A DNA stretch of 64,000 nt from Amycolatopsis japonica (GTDB lineage: Bacteria > Actinomycetota > Actinomycetes > Mycobacteriales > Pseudonocardiaceae). Below are positions 32,129 to 41,553 of the stretch, piece by piece. Location: NCBI RefSeq assembly GCF_000732925.1, contig NZ_CP008953.1, positions 6,448,001-6,512,000 on the forward strand, given 5' to 3'. The notes below the pieces were generated by a model. The model did no database searches. It had not been told where the DNA came from and was given only the letters and a program-made list of their open reading frames with translations. The translations under genes and the position numbers were made by a program. Position 1 is the stretch's first letter, and each line of letters begins with the position of its first letter.

Positions 32129-32677
32129 GTGCTGGGGAAAGCGATCGTGACAGTGGCGGGGACGGCGTTGGCGGTGGCGGGGTGCGGCGAGCCTCCGCCG
32201 CCACCGCCGCCGGTCCCGCCCACCGTCCACACGCCGGACCCGGGCCCGGTGGTCCCGGCAGGCTGTCTCGACACCGGCGTGACGGTGAAGTCCGGGCCGG
32301 TCGAGGCCGCGCTGGGGCATCGCGCGGTCGTGCTGACCCTCACCAACTGCGGCACGACCCCGCGCACGCTCACCGGCTATCCCGAAATCCGCTTGCTGGA
32401 CAAGGAAAAGCGGCCGATGAACGTCGCCGTGGAGCACGGCACGTCGTATATGGCGATCGATCCCGGCGTCAGCCCGCAGACGGTCCAGCCCGGCGGGACG
32501 CTGCTCTCGGTCGTCTCGTGGTCGAACACGGTCACCGTGGGTTCACCGGAGGCCGGCGCCTACGTGACGGTCGCGGCCGCGAAGGGCGATCCGGAGCAGC
32601 GGATCACGGTCGACACCGACCTCGGGACCACGGGCAAGCTGACGCTGACGGCTTGGAACGCCAAGCTCAAGAACTAG
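32129..32677 (+). CDS. DUF4232-type lipoprotein
   Basis: 182 residues with a lipoprotein signal (lipobox LAVAGC, Cys19) followed by a poly-Pro linker (EPPPPPPPVPPTVHTPDPGP) and a DUF4232-like beta domain with GHRAVVLTLTNCGTTPRTLTGYPEIRLLDKE. It starts at GTG 32129. Exported and anchored to the membrane outer face. Function unknown. Its stop overlaps the stop of the convergent membrane-protein gene. Confidence 0.85.
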   Translation: MLGKAIVTVAGTALAVAGCGEPPPPPPPVPPTVHTPDPGPVVPAGCLDTGVTVKSGPVEAALGHRAVVLTLTNCGTTPRTLTGYPEIRLLDKEKRPMNVAVEHGTSYMAIDPGVSPQTVQPGGTLLSVVSWSNTVTVGSPEAGAYVTVAAAKGDPEQRITVDTDLGTTGKLTLTAWNAKLKN

Positions 32678-33312
32678 AAGCTCGCGAACAAGCCCTCGAA
32701 GAAGTCCGGCGCCGACACGATCACGAGACCGAGAAGTCCCAACGGCAGGGCGACGACGGCGACCTCGGCGGCCTGACGCGGTGAACGAATCCCCCGCCAG
32801 GCCACGAACGCGATCGCGATCGCCGTGGCGACCGCCAGCGTTCCGACACCGGATCGGTCGGATCGCCGGACGAGATCACCGATCAGCAGACCCACGACCG
32901 CCGCGGTGGCCAGGGTGCCGCGGCGGTCGGCCCGCCCCACGGCGTCGAGCAGAAGCCCGGCGACGAGTCCTGCGGCCACGGCCAGACCGCACCACAGCAC
33001 GAGCGTCGAAGGGTCGATTCGGTACGTGCCCTCGTATTTGACGCCGTAGACCCACGCCTTGCCGAGGTAGAACGCGAAGACCGCCGCGATCAGCGCGCAC
33101 ACCGCCCGGATCACCGCCCGCCGGCGGGGGATCCCGGGGACGACCGCGACGATCAGCACGATCCATAGAGTGAAGCTGTGCGCCAGCGGCCGTAGCGACT
33201 CGCTGTAGTAGGCGTAGGCACCGACGGCGCCGGAAACCGCACCCGCCACGAGCACCGCCACCTCGGAGAACCCGAAGTAGCCGGACACGCGTTTCCCCAC
33301 CTCGACCGACAT
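32674..33312 (-). CDS. Conserved multi-pass membrane protein, unknown
   Basis: 212 residues with about six membrane helices (for example VAVLVAGAVSGAVGAYAYY, SFTLWIVLIVAVVPG, LVLWCGLAVAAGLVAGLLLD). Charged loops RRRAVIRAV and DAVGRADRRGT lie between them. It resembles DUF6518-type actinomycete proteins, an uncertain match. ATG 33312 has GGGGGAG upstream. No catalytic motif seen. Convergent with the lipoprotein gene. Confidence 0.72.
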   Translation of the reverse strand: MSVEVGKRVSGYFGFSEVAVLVAGAVSGAVGAYAYYSESLRPLAHSFTLWIVLIVAVVPGIPRRRAVIRAVCALIAAVFAFYLGKAWVYGVKYEGTYRIDPSTLVLWCGLAVAAGLVAGLLLDAVGRADRRGTLATAAVVGLLIGDLVRRSDRSGVGTLAVATAIAIAFVAWRGIRSPRQAAEVAVVALPLGLLGLVIVSAPDFFEGLFASF

Positions 33313-33386
33313 CGCTCCCCCTAGCTCGCGGATACGACAGTGAAGCAGATGACCGGGTTTTGTGACGAGACCGCACGGCTCCGCGA

Positions 33387-33584
33387 CGGACACCGCTCGC
33401 GTCGATGGTCGCCACGGTCGAGACCCTCGACGCCGGCCCCGAGGTCAAGACCCGCGCGGCCGAGTTGCTCGGGACGCGGACCTGGCGCCTGGCGCGGCTC
33501 GTCGAGGATCTGCTGGAGATCTCGCGGTTCGACGCGGGTTCCGCGGACCTGCGGCCCGAACTGGTCGACCTCGCGGCGCCGTTT
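33387..33584 (+). pseudogene. Remnant of a sensor histidine kinase (HisKA segment)
   Basis: Reading in the frame of 33405, the codons give RTPLASMVATVETLDAG... and RLARLVEDLLEISRFDAG..., exactly the HisKA dimerisation segment after the phospho-acceptor. The H-E-L that should precede RTPL is missing (here P-R), and the sequence loses similarity after PELVDL, before any ATPase domain. Neither sensor nor kinase domain is nearby. It abuts the 3' end of the next gene. A decayed fragment left by deletion is the best reading. Confidence 0.75.
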
Positions 33585-34658
33585 TCACCGTGCGTCTTCC
33601 ACGGGAGTCACCAGCGTGAGCCCGCGTGGCGTGTAGTCGTCGAAATACGGCAACGGGACATGGGTGAGCACCAGCAGGAGCGCGGTCAGTACACCGATCT
33701 GCGGCAGTTTCAGCTCACGATGGCCGAGCCAGAGCCACACGACCACGAAGAAGTTGGTCATCAGCAGGAACCCCCACCGGGCATCGTCCCAGCCGCCGAA
33801 CGCGAGCAGCACCGGCGCCCCGATCGCGGCGGCGGGCACCACGGCCGCGAGCGTGGGCCGGTGCAGGTACAGGAAACCGCCGAGCACCACGGCCGCGATC
33901 GGCAGCAGGTAGAGCAGGACTCCGGTGATCGAGTACAGCCGCCAGCTTTCGGACTGGGTGCGCCCGAACAGGTCCAGCGCGTCGGCGCGGTAGGCGAAGT
34001 CCGCTGTGGACAGTGAGCGCCGGAGACCGTCGATGGTGCCGGGAGCGGCGGGCGGCAGGGCGAGGATCCCCAGGCCGAGTACCGCCGCCGGAGTGAGCAA
34101 CGCGCACGCGCGCCGGAACGGAACCTTTCGCAGCAGGGCGAAACCGAAGATCGGCAGCACGGTGAGCAACGCGATCTCGTGCACGGTCACCGAAAGCGCC
34201 ATCACCGCACTGGCGAGCACGGGTCTGTTCCGGTGCACCGCCCACAGCGCGCCGGACAGCAGCAGATACAGCACCTGGTCGAGGTAGCCGACCTCGTGGA
34301 ACAGGTAGCCGCCGGTCGGCAACAGGAGCCAGGCGACGATCAACCACCGCCGGCTTTCGGTGCGGCTGCGGAAGAAGGCGAGCGTCAAGACCGCCAGTAC
34401 CGCGCCGAGGACGGCGAAACTCGCGACCGCGAAGACCGCGTAGTCGTGCCCGAACGGCTTCAGGAGCGTGCCGACGAGGAAACGGCGGTGGAATCCGTCC
34501 GTCAGGGACACGGCCTGCAGGGTCGCCGCCCACTCCCCCGGCAAGCGGAACCCGGTGTAGCCGGCGAGGAGGACGGCGATCGCGAACAGTGCGGTGACGC
34601 TTCGTCGCGAAGTCTTCCCGGCGACGGGGACCGGGGCCCGCTCGAGCAAGGTGGTCAT
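33585..34658 (-). CDS. Polytopic membrane protein, possibly glycosyltransferase-like
   Basis: 357 residues with about nine membrane helices. Features are RLPGEWAATLQ, TDGFHRRFLVGTLLKPFGHDY between the first two helices, TGGYLFHEVGYLDQVLYLLLSG (conserved-looking His/Glu/Asp), and VTVHEIALLTVLPIF. The layout is like GT-C or EpsG-type polymerase/transferase proteins, but no decisive motif was found. ATG 34658 is used; no strong Shine-Dalgarno. It ends next to the kinase remnant. Confidence 0.65.
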   Translation of the reverse strand: MTTLLERAPVPVAGKTSRRSVTALFAIAVLLAGYTGFRLPGEWAATLQAVSLTDGFHRRFLVGTLLKPFGHDYAVFAVASFAVLGAVLAVLTLAFFRSRTESRRWLIVAWLLLPTGGYLFHEVGYLDQVLYLLLSGALWAVHRNRPVLASAVMALSVTVHEIALLTVLPIFGFALLRKVPFRRACALLTPAAVLGLGILALPPAAPGTIDGLRRSLSTADFAYRADALDLFGRTQSESWRLYSITGVLLYLLPIAAVVLGGFLYLHRPTLAAVVPAAAIGAPVLLAFGGWDDARWGFLLMTNFFVVVWLWLGHRELKLPQIGVLTALLLVLTHVPLPYFDDYTPRGLTLVTPVEDAR

Positions 34659-34725
34659 GACGCCAAGCTAGAAACGGATCATCCCGCTGCCGTGATGGTC
34701 CCGCGACAGTTCCGCCACAGAACCG

Positions 34726-35163
34726 TTACATGGTTGTCGAAGAGAGGAAGGCCTGTTCGGACCCGTCGGCGACGAACGCCGTCCGCGCCTTGCCGTTCAT
34801 GGGCAGCTCACAGGAAAGCCACTTCACCCCGGACGGGAAGAGCCCCTTCAAGGGCTCCGGCACCGCCGGGGAACCCGCCTGGCATTTGTAACCGTCCAGC
34901 ACCTTCGCGACGGCCTCGGGACGCAACTTCACCACCGCGGACAGCCGGAAGTCGGACGGTCCCGGCGCCGCGACCCGCCCTTCGGAGGCGCCCATCCGCT
35001 CCTCGACCCAGGACGCCTGGACGATCTCGCCGACCTCCGGGAACGTCTCGGCGACCGGCGCCGGATCGGTGTGGACGGCCACTTCCTTCGGCGGGGCCGG
35101 GTCACAGGCCGCGATCAGGACGATCGCGGCCATGACTCCCAGCGTCTTCCCCATGGTGCGCAT
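34726..35163 (-). CDS. Small lipoprotein, unknown
   Basis: 145 residues (136 if the ATG at 35154 is used). A lipoprotein signal ends in LIAAC (Cys about 20). The mature part is acidic to neutral with two Cys (YKCQAG, LSCELP) probably forming a disulfide. It is not recognised. It lies next to the LVIVD-protein gene on the same strand. Confidence 0.7.
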   Translation of the reverse strand: MRTMGKTLGVMAAIVLIAACDPAPPKEVAVHTDPAPVAETFPEVGEIVQASWVEERMGASEGRVAAPGPSDFRLSAVVKLRPEAVAKVLDGYKCQAGSPAVPEPLKGLFPSGVKWLSCELPMNGKARTAFVADGSEQAFLSSTTM

Positions 35164-35177
35164 GGGGACATCTTGAC

Positions 35178-36530
35178 TCAGGCGGTGAGCTTCAGGATGT
35201 CGATTCCGCGAGTGTTGTCGGCGACATAGACGTAACCCTTGTGCCAGTACGGCGCCCACGCGCTGGCGTCGGCCGGGCGGAAGTAGGCGATCTGCTTCGG
35301 GTCGGTCGGGTCGCTGACGTCGAGGAAACGCGTGCCCTGCGTGTAGAACGACTGCACGAGGACCTTGCCGCGGACGTCGAAGTAGTGCGCGGAGCAGTCG
35401 CCCGTGGCCGGGTCGCTGCCTTCCTGCCCGGCGACGCTCCAGGTGCCGACGGACTTGAGGCGGAACGGCTTCTCCGGCGTCGAGCGCCAGCCTTCGCCGT
35501 TGTAGGAGTTCTGCAGCGACGAGATCGTCAGCACGCCGTCACCGGCGCAGCCGTCGAGGAAGCTCTCTTCGGTGGCGTAGATCAGGTCGCGGCCGCGCCA
35601 GCGGTTCGAGTCGGCGCCGTCGGCCGAGCGGTGTCCCGCCGGGTGGAAGCTGTTGTGCATGAACTTCGACGGCGCCGCCGTCTCCTCGATCCCGCCGCCC
35701 GCGTACGGCACCGGGTCGAACGCCGTCGCGCGACGGACCTTGCCCTGCACGGGATCGCGGTGGTGGCCGTTGGTCCAGTAACCGCGGACGCCGCCGCGCC
35801 CGGACACCCACGCCACGCCCTCGTCGTCGACCTGGACGTCGTGCACGTAGTCGGTCTTGCCGTCGTTGCGCGCGAGTTCGATCGGGTTCGGGAACGTCTT
35901 GGGGTTGCGCGGATCGCGGATGTCGGTCACCCAGATCGGGCGGCCGCCCCAGTCCGCCGGCTGGTTCGCGGCCTTCGCGGGACCGCCGGTCCAGAGGTAC
36001 CGGCAGTCGTCGACGCAGCTGGTCGTGTGGCCGGCGGGCACCTTGGTGTAGCTCAGGATGGCCGGTTTGTCCGGGTTCTTCAGGTCGATGATGTAGATGC
36101 CGGACTCGCCGGTCTGCGTGGTGCCGCCGTAGGCCCGCGGGTCCCGCGCGAGGAAGACGAGCTTGCGCTTGACGTCGACCTCGGTGTCTTCGGTCTCCCA
36201 CAGGCCGGGGAGGCTGACCTCGCCGATCAGCTTCGGGGCGGTGGGGTTCTTCGTCAGGTCGTAGACCTTCAGGCCGAACTCGCCGGAAACCGCCATGACG
36301 TCACGGTTGCCGTACTGCAGGAACCCCATGGCGATGGCGCCTTGCGCGTCGGGCACGTTGCCGACGGCCTTGACGTTCTTCACCGCGCCGGGCGCACCGG
36401 CGACCCGGACCTTCTCACTGGCCGGTTTGTCCTCTTCACCGCAGGCCGCGGCGGGCAATCCGGTGGCGATCAAGGTCGCGGTGACCGTGGTGAGCGCCAA
36501 ACACGAACGGAGCAACCAGTTTCCTCGCAC
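35178..36530 (-). CDS. Secreted LVIVD-repeat beta-propeller protein
   Basis: 450 residues starting at GTG 36530, chosen for GGGAGG five bases upstream. A signal peptide (about 1-30, ending AAAC) may be a lipobox (GLPAAAC). The mature protein has LVIVD-type repeats: GLKVYDLTKNPTAPKLIGEVSLPG, SGIYIIDLKNPDKPAILSYTKV, PIWVTDIRDPRNPKTFPNPIEL, TRFLDVSDPTDPKQIAYFRPAD and GIDILKL. Such repeats build a beta-propeller exposed on the cell surface. The substrate or partner is unknown. Confidence 0.85.
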   Translation of the reverse strand: MRGNWLLRSCLALTTVTATLIATGLPAAACGEEDKPASEKVRVAGAPGAVKNVKAVGNVPDAQGAIAMGFLQYGNRDVMAVSGEFGLKVYDLTKNPTAPKLIGEVSLPGLWETEDTEVDVKRKLVFLARDPRAYGGTTQTGESGIYIIDLKNPDKPAILSYTKVPAGHTTSCVDDCRYLWTGGPAKAANQPADWGGRPIWVTDIRDPRNPKTFPNPIELARNDGKTDYVHDVQVDDEGVAWVSGRGGVRGYWTNGHHRDPVQGKVRRATAFDPVPYAGGGIEETAAPSKFMHNSFHPAGHRSADGADSNRWRGRDLIYATEESFLDGCAGDGVLTISSLQNSYNGEGWRSTPEKPFRLKSVGTWSVAGQEGSDPATGDCSAHYFDVRGKVLVQSFYTQGTRFLDVSDPTDPKQIAYFRPADASAWAPYWHKGYVYVADNTRGIDILKLTA

Positions 36531-36633
36531 AGAAACCTCCCAGGCTGGTCCCCGCACCCTATGATCGCCACTTTGCCCGCACAACCGCCATTGGTCGTGG
36601 GACTGCTCGGTGCGGGACTGCTAAGACATCCTC

Positions 36634-38070
36634 ATGCGCTTGCGTCTTCTGGCCCCGCTCCTCGCCGCCGCCCTGGTCGCGGCGGGCTGCACCGAATCCG
36701 GCGAACCGCCCGCACCGGACGTTCTTCGCGTGGGCCTGGCCGCCCCGGCGACCCTGCTGCCCGCGGACGTCCGCGACCAGTCCGGACGGATGGTCACCGG
36801 CGCGCTGTGGACGCCGCTGGCGGACTACGACCCGGCGACGGGGAAGACGGTGCCGCGGGCGGCCGAATCGTTCTCCAGCCCCGACCGGGTCACGTGGACG
36901 GTCAAGCTCAAGGACGGCGGGAAGTTCCACGACGGCACCCCGGTGACCGCGCAGTCCTATGTGGACACCTGGAAGGCGATCGGCGCGGAGCGGTGGCAGG
37001 CGTCCCGGGTGGTCAAGGATCTCCTGCGGGCCAAGGAGATCACCGCACCCGACCCGCTCACCATCCGCGTCGTACTCGACCGGCCGTCCGGGCAGGTCCC
37101 GGCGCTGCTCTCCTCGCCCGCGCTGGTCCCGCTGCCCGCTTCCGCGCTGGCTTCGCGCGATTGGGCGGGCTTCGCGCAACGGCCGGTCGGCAACGGGCCG
37201 TTCCGGTTGGACGGCGCGTGGCAGTCGTCGGGCGGCAAACTGGTCCGGGTCGCCGACGCGCCGGGCAAGGCGCGGACGGTCGAGCTGAAGACCGGCGACG
37301 CGGCGGCACAGTACGACGAGGTCAAGGCCGGGAAACTCGACCTCTCCACCTTCGTCCCCGGCGATCGTCACGAGGCCATGCACGCGGATTTCGCGCAGCG
37401 GCACGTGATGTGGGCCCTGCCCACCGCCGCCTACCTCGGGTTTCCCTTGAACGCGCCGCATTTCTCCGACGCGACCGTCCGGCACGGCTTCGCGCTCGGC
37501 ATCGACCGCGCGGCGCTGGAGGCCGGCGCGCTCGGCAAGCAGGTGGATCCGGCGAAGTCGCTGCTGCCGCCCGCCGTCGCCCCAGGCGAGCGCAGCAGCA
37601 CGTGCCGTCCCTGCACGTTCGACGCCGGAGCGGGGAAATCCCTGCTGACCCAAGCGGAGTTCCCGGCCACGCCGGTCCACTTCGGACAGTCGCAGGCGAG
37701 CTGGCTGCGTCCGCTCGCGGAGCAGGTCGGCAAGGCCGTCGGTGTCCCGCTCGCCCCGGAACCGGGACAGGGACCGTTCGCGATCGACGTTGCCCTGACG
37801 ACGCCGAGCCCACAGGAAGTGCTGGCCGAGATCGTGAAGGCGACCGGTTACCAGAGCGACGGATTCGCCGACCTGCTGAAATCGGCCGAGGAGACCGACT
37901 CCGCCGACAGCGGCGAGGTCTACCGGCTGGTGGAGAACCAGCTGCTGCGGGATCTCCCGGTCGTCCCGCTGTGGTCGGGGCACGGGCACGCCGTCTGGGC
38001 GGACCGCGTCGGCGACGTCAAGGCGACGGCGTTCGGCGGCGTTGACCTCTCAGGGGTTTCCGTGCGGTGA
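36634..38070 (+). CDS. Family 5 (peptide/nickel type) extracellular solute-binding lipoprotein
   Basis: 478 residues. The lipoprotein signal ends in LVAAGC (Cys19). SBP_bac_5 features are LRVGLAAPATLLPADVRDQSG, TPLADYDPATGKTVPRAAESF, VTWTVKLKDGGKFHDGTPVTAQSYVDTWKAI and PVGNGPFRLD. Its partners bind oligopeptides, nickel or sugars. No permease or ATPase is next to it, so it is an orphan that would have to use a transporter elsewhere. The last 21 bases overlap the LysR gene. Confidence 0.88.
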   Translation: MRLRLLAPLLAAALVAAGCTESGEPPAPDVLRVGLAAPATLLPADVRDQSGRMVTGALWTPLADYDPATGKTVPRAAESFSSPDRVTWTVKLKDGGKFHDGTPVTAQSYVDTWKAIGAERWQASRVVKDLLRAKEITAPDPLTIRVVLDRPSGQVPALLSSPALVPLPASALASRDWAGFAQRPVGNGPFRLDGAWQSSGGKLVRVADAPGKARTVELKTGDAAAQYDEVKAGKLDLSTFVPGDRHEAMHADFAQRHVMWALPTAAYLGFPLNAPHFSDATVRHGFALGIDRAALEAGALGKQVDPAKSLLPPAVAPGERSSTCRPCTFDAGAGKSLLTQAEFPATPVHFGQSQASWLRPLAEQVGKAVGVPLAPEPGQGPFAIDVALTTPSPQEVLAEIVKATGYQSDGFADLLKSAEETDSADSGEVYRLVENQLLRDLPVVPLWSGHGHAVWADRVGDVKATAFGGVDLSGVSVR

Positions 38071-38949
38071 CCCGAGCGTGCATTCCCCCGCGACGACGTC
38101 GATGAAGGCCGAGGTCAGCGGGTCGGGAGTGCTGCGGCAATAGGCGGCGAGCGTGCGGCGGATCGCCGGCTCGGGCCGCAGGACGCGGCCGTGGAAACCT
38201 TCGGGCAGCACGTTGGCCGGGACCAGCGCGGGGCCGAGACCCGCGGCCGCGAGCAACGGGGCGGCCGCGCTCTGTTCGGTGCGGACCGCGGCCCTCGGCT
38301 GGAATCCCGCCGCGGCGCAGGCCTGGTCGACGAGGTCGGCCAAGCCGTTGCCCGGCGCGTAGTGCACCCACGCGCAGTCGGCGAGGGTCGCCAGGTCGAC
38401 GACGCCGGTGCCGTCGTCTTCGCGCGGCCCGTCGATCGGCAGGACGACGACGAACTCCTCGACCCCGAGTTCGCGCACCGGCCCGTCCCAGTCCGGCGGG
38501 ACCGGGCCGACCGCGACGTCGGCCTCCCCCGCCACCATCGCCTCCCGGAGTTCGTCCGCGTGCCGGAACTCCACCAGCCGGACGTCGACGTCGGGCCGCT
38601 CGCGGCGCCATACCCGCAACGCCGCGGGGAGGACCCCGAGGCCGACCGAGTAGACCGTGGCGATCTGCAGTTCCCCGGCTTCCAGCCCCGACGCCTGCCG
38701 GGCCGCGCACCGCGCGCGTTCGGCGTCGGCGAGGGTGGCGCGGGCGTGCGGCAACATGGCGCGGCCCATCGGGGTGAGCCGGACGCTGCGCGGCAGCCGT
38801 TCGAGCAGCGGGCCGCCGACACCTTTCTCCAGCGCGCGCACCTGATGCGACAGCGCGGGCTGCGTCACGTGCAGCAACTCGGCGGCCTTGGTGAAGGAGC
38901 CGGTGTCGACGACGGTCACCAGGTATTCGAGCTGCCGCAAGCTGGTCAT
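38050..38949 (-). CDS. LysR-family transcriptional regulator
   Basis: 299 residues. The N-terminal winged helix is textbook LysR (MTSLRQLEYLVTVVDTGSFTKAAELLHVTQPALSHQVRALEKGVG), followed by the effector domain with GELQIATVYSVGLGVLP. It is divergent from the SDR at 39021 with a 71-base gap and so probably controls it. Confidence 0.92.
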   Translation of the reverse strand: MTSLRQLEYLVTVVDTGSFTKAAELLHVTQPALSHQVRALEKGVGGPLLERLPRSVRLTPMGRAMLPHARATLADAERARCAARQASGLEAGELQIATVYSVGLGVLPAALRVWRRERPDVDVRLVEFRHADELREAMVAGEADVAVGPVPPDWDGPVRELGVEEFVVVLPIDGPREDDGTGVVDLATLADCAWVHYAPGNGLADLVDQACAAAGFQPRAAVRTEQSAAAPLLAAAGLGPALVPANVLPEGFHGRVLRPEPAIRRTLAAYCRSTPDPLTSAFIDVVAGECTLGSPHGNP

Positions 38950-39020
38950 GAAGAGAGTTTATTGGAGCGGTGAGATCTATGCCTTGGACTTATCGTGCAG
39001 CCTGGTCCAGGCTCGGAGAC

Positions 39021-40055
39021 ATGAACGAAGAACGCAAGGTCGCCCTGGTCGCCGGGGCCAACGGGGTCATCGGCAAGAACCTGATCGCCCACCTGGAGAC
39101 GCTGCCCGGCTGGCGCGTCATCGGCCTGTCGCGGCGTGGTGGCCCCGGCCAGATCGCGGTCGATCTGCTCGACGCGGCCGACACCCGCGCGAAGCTCGGC
39201 GGCCTGGACGACGTCACGCACGTGTTCTACGCGGCCTATGTCGACAAGCCGACCTGGGCCGAACTGGTGCCGCCGAACCTGGCGATGCTGACCAACCTCG
39301 TCGACGCGATCGAACCCGTCGCGACCGGCCTGCGGCACATCAGCCTCATGCAGGGCTACAAGGTCTACGGCGCCCACCTCGGCCCCTTCAAGACCCCGGC
39401 GCGGGAGGACGACGCCGGGCATATGCCGCCCGAGTTCAACGTCGACCAGCAGCAGTTCTTGGAGCGGCGCCAGGCCGGGAAGTCTTGGACGTGGTCGGCG
39501 ATCCGGCCGTCGGTGGTCGGCGGGACCGCGCTGGGCAACCCGATGAACCTGGCGCTGGCCATCGCGGTCTACGCGTCGATCTCGAAGGAACTCGGCCTGC
39601 CGCTGCGGTTCCCGGGCAAACCCGGCGCGTACGACAGCCTCCTGGAGATGACCGACGCCGGACTGCTGGCGAAGGCCACCGTCTGGGCCACCGGTTCGGA
39701 GAACGAGGCGTACAACATCGCGAACGGGGATCTGTTCCGGTGGAACGACCTCTGGCCGCGGATCGCGCGCTACTTCGACCTGGAGGTGGCGCCGCCGCTG
39801 CCGATGTCGCTGGACGTCGTCATGGCGGACAAGGAAGAACTCTGGACGTCGATCGCCGCGAAGTACGGCCTCGAAGTGCCGTACAGCGCCGTTTCGTCGT
39901 CGTGGGCGTTCGCGGACTTCGTGTTCGGCTGGGACTACGACATGTTCGCGGACGGCTCGAAGGCGCGGCGTGCCGGTTTCCACGAGTACGCCGAGACACC
40001 GGAGATGTTCTTCCGGCTGTTCGACGAGTTCCGCAAGACGAAGGTGATCCCGTGA
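39021..40055 (+). CDS. NAD(P)-dependent SDR of the PRISE (iridoid synthase-like) type
   Basis: 344 residues. An N-terminal Rossmann motif (VALVAGANGVIGKNL, GANGVIG), SMART-like HISLMQGYKVYGAHLGPFKTPARED (catalytic Tyr in GYKVYG-type motif) and PSVVGGTALGNPMNLALAIAVYA match the progesterone 5-beta-reductase/iridoid synthase family, which reduces enones. ATG 39021 starts the family-like N-terminus. Divergent from the LysR gene, its likely regulator. Convergent with the next SDR; three bases separate them. Confidence 0.85.
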   Translation: MNEERKVALVAGANGVIGKNLIAHLETLPGWRVIGLSRRGGPGQIAVDLLDAADTRAKLGGLDDVTHVFYAAYVDKPTWAELVPPNLAMLTNLVDAIEPVATGLRHISLMQGYKVYGAHLGPFKTPAREDDAGHMPPEFNVDQQQFLERRQAGKSWTWSAIRPSVVGGTALGNPMNLALAIAVYASISKELGLPLRFPGKPGAYDSLLEMTDAGLLAKATVWATGSENEAYNIANGDLFRWNDLWPRIARYFDLEVAPPLPMSLDVVMADKEELWTSIAAKYGLEVPYSAVSSSWAFADFVFGWDYDMFADGSKARRAGFHEYAETPEMFFRLFDEFRKTKVIP

Positions 40056-40059
40056 GGCG

Positions 40060-40800
40060 CTAGCCGCGCCCGATGTACGGCATCGCGGTCGCCGTGACGG
40101 TCAGAAATCCGACGTTCGCGTCCAGCGGCAGCCCGGCCATGTACAGCACGGCGTCCGCGACGTGCCGGGCGTCGAAGGTCGGCTCGGCCTTCACGCTGCC
40201 GTCGGCCTGCGGGATCCCGTCGGCCATCCGCAGGGTCATCTCGGTGGCCGCGTTGCCGATGTCGATCTGTCCACATGCGACATTCCAGGCGCGGCCGTCG
40301 AGGGAGATCGACTTCGTCAGCCCGGTGACCGCGTGTTTCGTCGCGGTGTAGGCGACGGACGCGGGGCGCGGGGCGTGCGCGGAGATGGAGCCGTTGTTGA
40401 TGATCCGGCCACCGCGCGGGTCCTGCGCCTTCATCAGCCGCACGGCCTGTTGCGCGCACAGGAACATCCCGGTCAGATTGGTGTCGACGGCGCGTTTCCA
40501 GTCCGCGAAGGACAGTTCGTCGACCGTCCCGCCCACGGACACGCCCGCGTTGTTCACCAGGAGGTCCAGCCGCCCCCAGCGGGCGCGGACCGTCTCGAAC
40601 AGCGCCGCGACGGAATCGGGATCGCCGACGTCGGTGGGCACGGGAAGCGCGTCCGCCGCGCCGTCGGCGGTCTCGGCCAGCGCGTCCGCGCGGCGGCCGG
40701 CGAGGGCGACCCGGTAACCGGCGCCGAGCAACGCGCGGGAGATCTCCCTGCCGAGCCCGGAACCCGCCCCGGTGACGACCGCGATCCTGCCGTTGCCCAT
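40060..40800 (-). CDS. Short-chain dehydrogenase/reductase
   Basis: 246 residues. TGAGSGLG cofactor motif near residue 11, NNAG, catalytic Ser in [10 protein letters not shown], and YTATK. Substrate unknown; probably NADP (Arg after GRRADA). ATG 40800 with GAGG upstream. Confidence 0.9.
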   Translation of the reverse strand: MGNGRIAVVTGAGSGLGREISRALLGAGYRVALAGRRADALAETADGAADALPVPTDVGDPDSVAALFETVRARWGRLDLLVNNAGVSVGGTVDELSFADWKRAVDTNLTGMFLCAQQAVRLMKAQDPRGGRIINNGSISAHAPRPASVAYTATKHAVTGLTKSISLDGRAWNVACGQIDIGNAATEMTLRMADGIPQADGSVKAEPTFDARHVADAVLYMAGLPLDANVGFLTVTATAMPYIGRG

Positions 40801-40971
40801 CGATCCTCCTCGCAGACCGTGCCGGAGCGGACCGGCTCGGTGATTTTTTTCCGATTACCCGCGTCCGTTCAGGCTAGCGCGCCGCCGCCGGGGGAAAACG
40901 TTCACCCGTCGGCCGTCGCGCCTTAAGCGGATCCGGTAACCCCTTCACCACATGGCGGCGATTCACGGGAT

Positions 40972-41397
40972 GTGACCAGGGGGAATTCAGTAGCGAAGAA
41001 TCCACGCTTTCAACTCGTCCAGACCGGCGAGCAGACCCTTCGATGGCGGCTGCTCGGCGGCAACAACGTGTCGCTCGGATCGGCGCCCGAAGACTATCCG
41101 CGAGCCGAGGAATGCCTTGTCGCGATCGCTTGGCTCAGCACGCATATTTCCGAACTGACCAGCGATTTCAGTCATCTCAGCGGCGGTCGCTGGCGCTGGC
41201 GCCTGCACACCGGCGACCGGCTCGTCGCGATCGCCAGCCACGCCTACGGAAGACGTATCGAGGCGCAGCGCGGCCTCGACCGGTTCCGCTCGGCCACCAC
41301 CGAAGCGTCCATCGGCGAAGGAATCGAGATGATCGCCGATTGGCGCCGGAAATACCGTCGCGATTCCGGCGGGCATTCACCGAATCGTTCTCCGTGA
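40972..41397 (+). CDS. Small YegP/DUF1508-like protein
   Basis: 141 residues. PRFQLVQTGEQTLRWRLLGGNNVSLGSAPEDYPRAEECLVAIAWL, then a second half RWRWRLHTGDRLVAIASHAYGRRIEAQRGLDRFR resembles the tandem small repeats of YegP. GTG 40972 is the start given by the open frame; there is no clear alternative. Function unknown. One possible GTTCACC element lies about 70 bases upstream. Confidence 0.7.
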   Translation: MTRGNSVAKNPRFQLVQTGEQTLRWRLLGGNNVSLGSAPEDYPRAEECLVAIAWLSTHISELTSDFSHLSGGRWRWRLHTGDRLVAIASHAYGRRIEAQRGLDRFRSATTEASIGEGIEMIADWRRKYRRDSGGHSPNRSP

Positions 41398-41417
41398 CGG
41401 CCGATCACGGAAAGTGC

Positions 41418-41439
41418 GTTCCCCGGAGATTAACCACCA
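41418..41439 (+). promoter_or_regulatory. Candidate PHO box upstream of PstS-like gene
   Basis: Two adjacent 11-base units, GTTCCCCGGAG and ATTAACCACCA, resemble the PhoP direct repeats of actinomycetes (consensus GTTCACC-like). They lie about 115 bases before the ATG at 41554. Phosphate control is inferred. Confidence 0.5.
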
Positions 41440-41553
41440 TGACGTCGGGCGGGAACGCGAAGCACCGCAGCCGGACAGTGTTGCGGAGCGAGGATTGCGT
41501 CAAGTCACGGAATCCCGCGACTACTTGGGGACTAGAGAAAGAGTGCAAACAAG

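Noticed and set aside
33340-33636. Intact gene over the kinase remnant
   Set aside because: Frames are short, lack the phospho-acceptor His and ATPase domain, and run into the opposite gene.
40900-40910. PHO box upstream of the YegP-like gene (GTTCACCCGTC)
   Set aside because: A single unit with no adjoining 11-base repeat.
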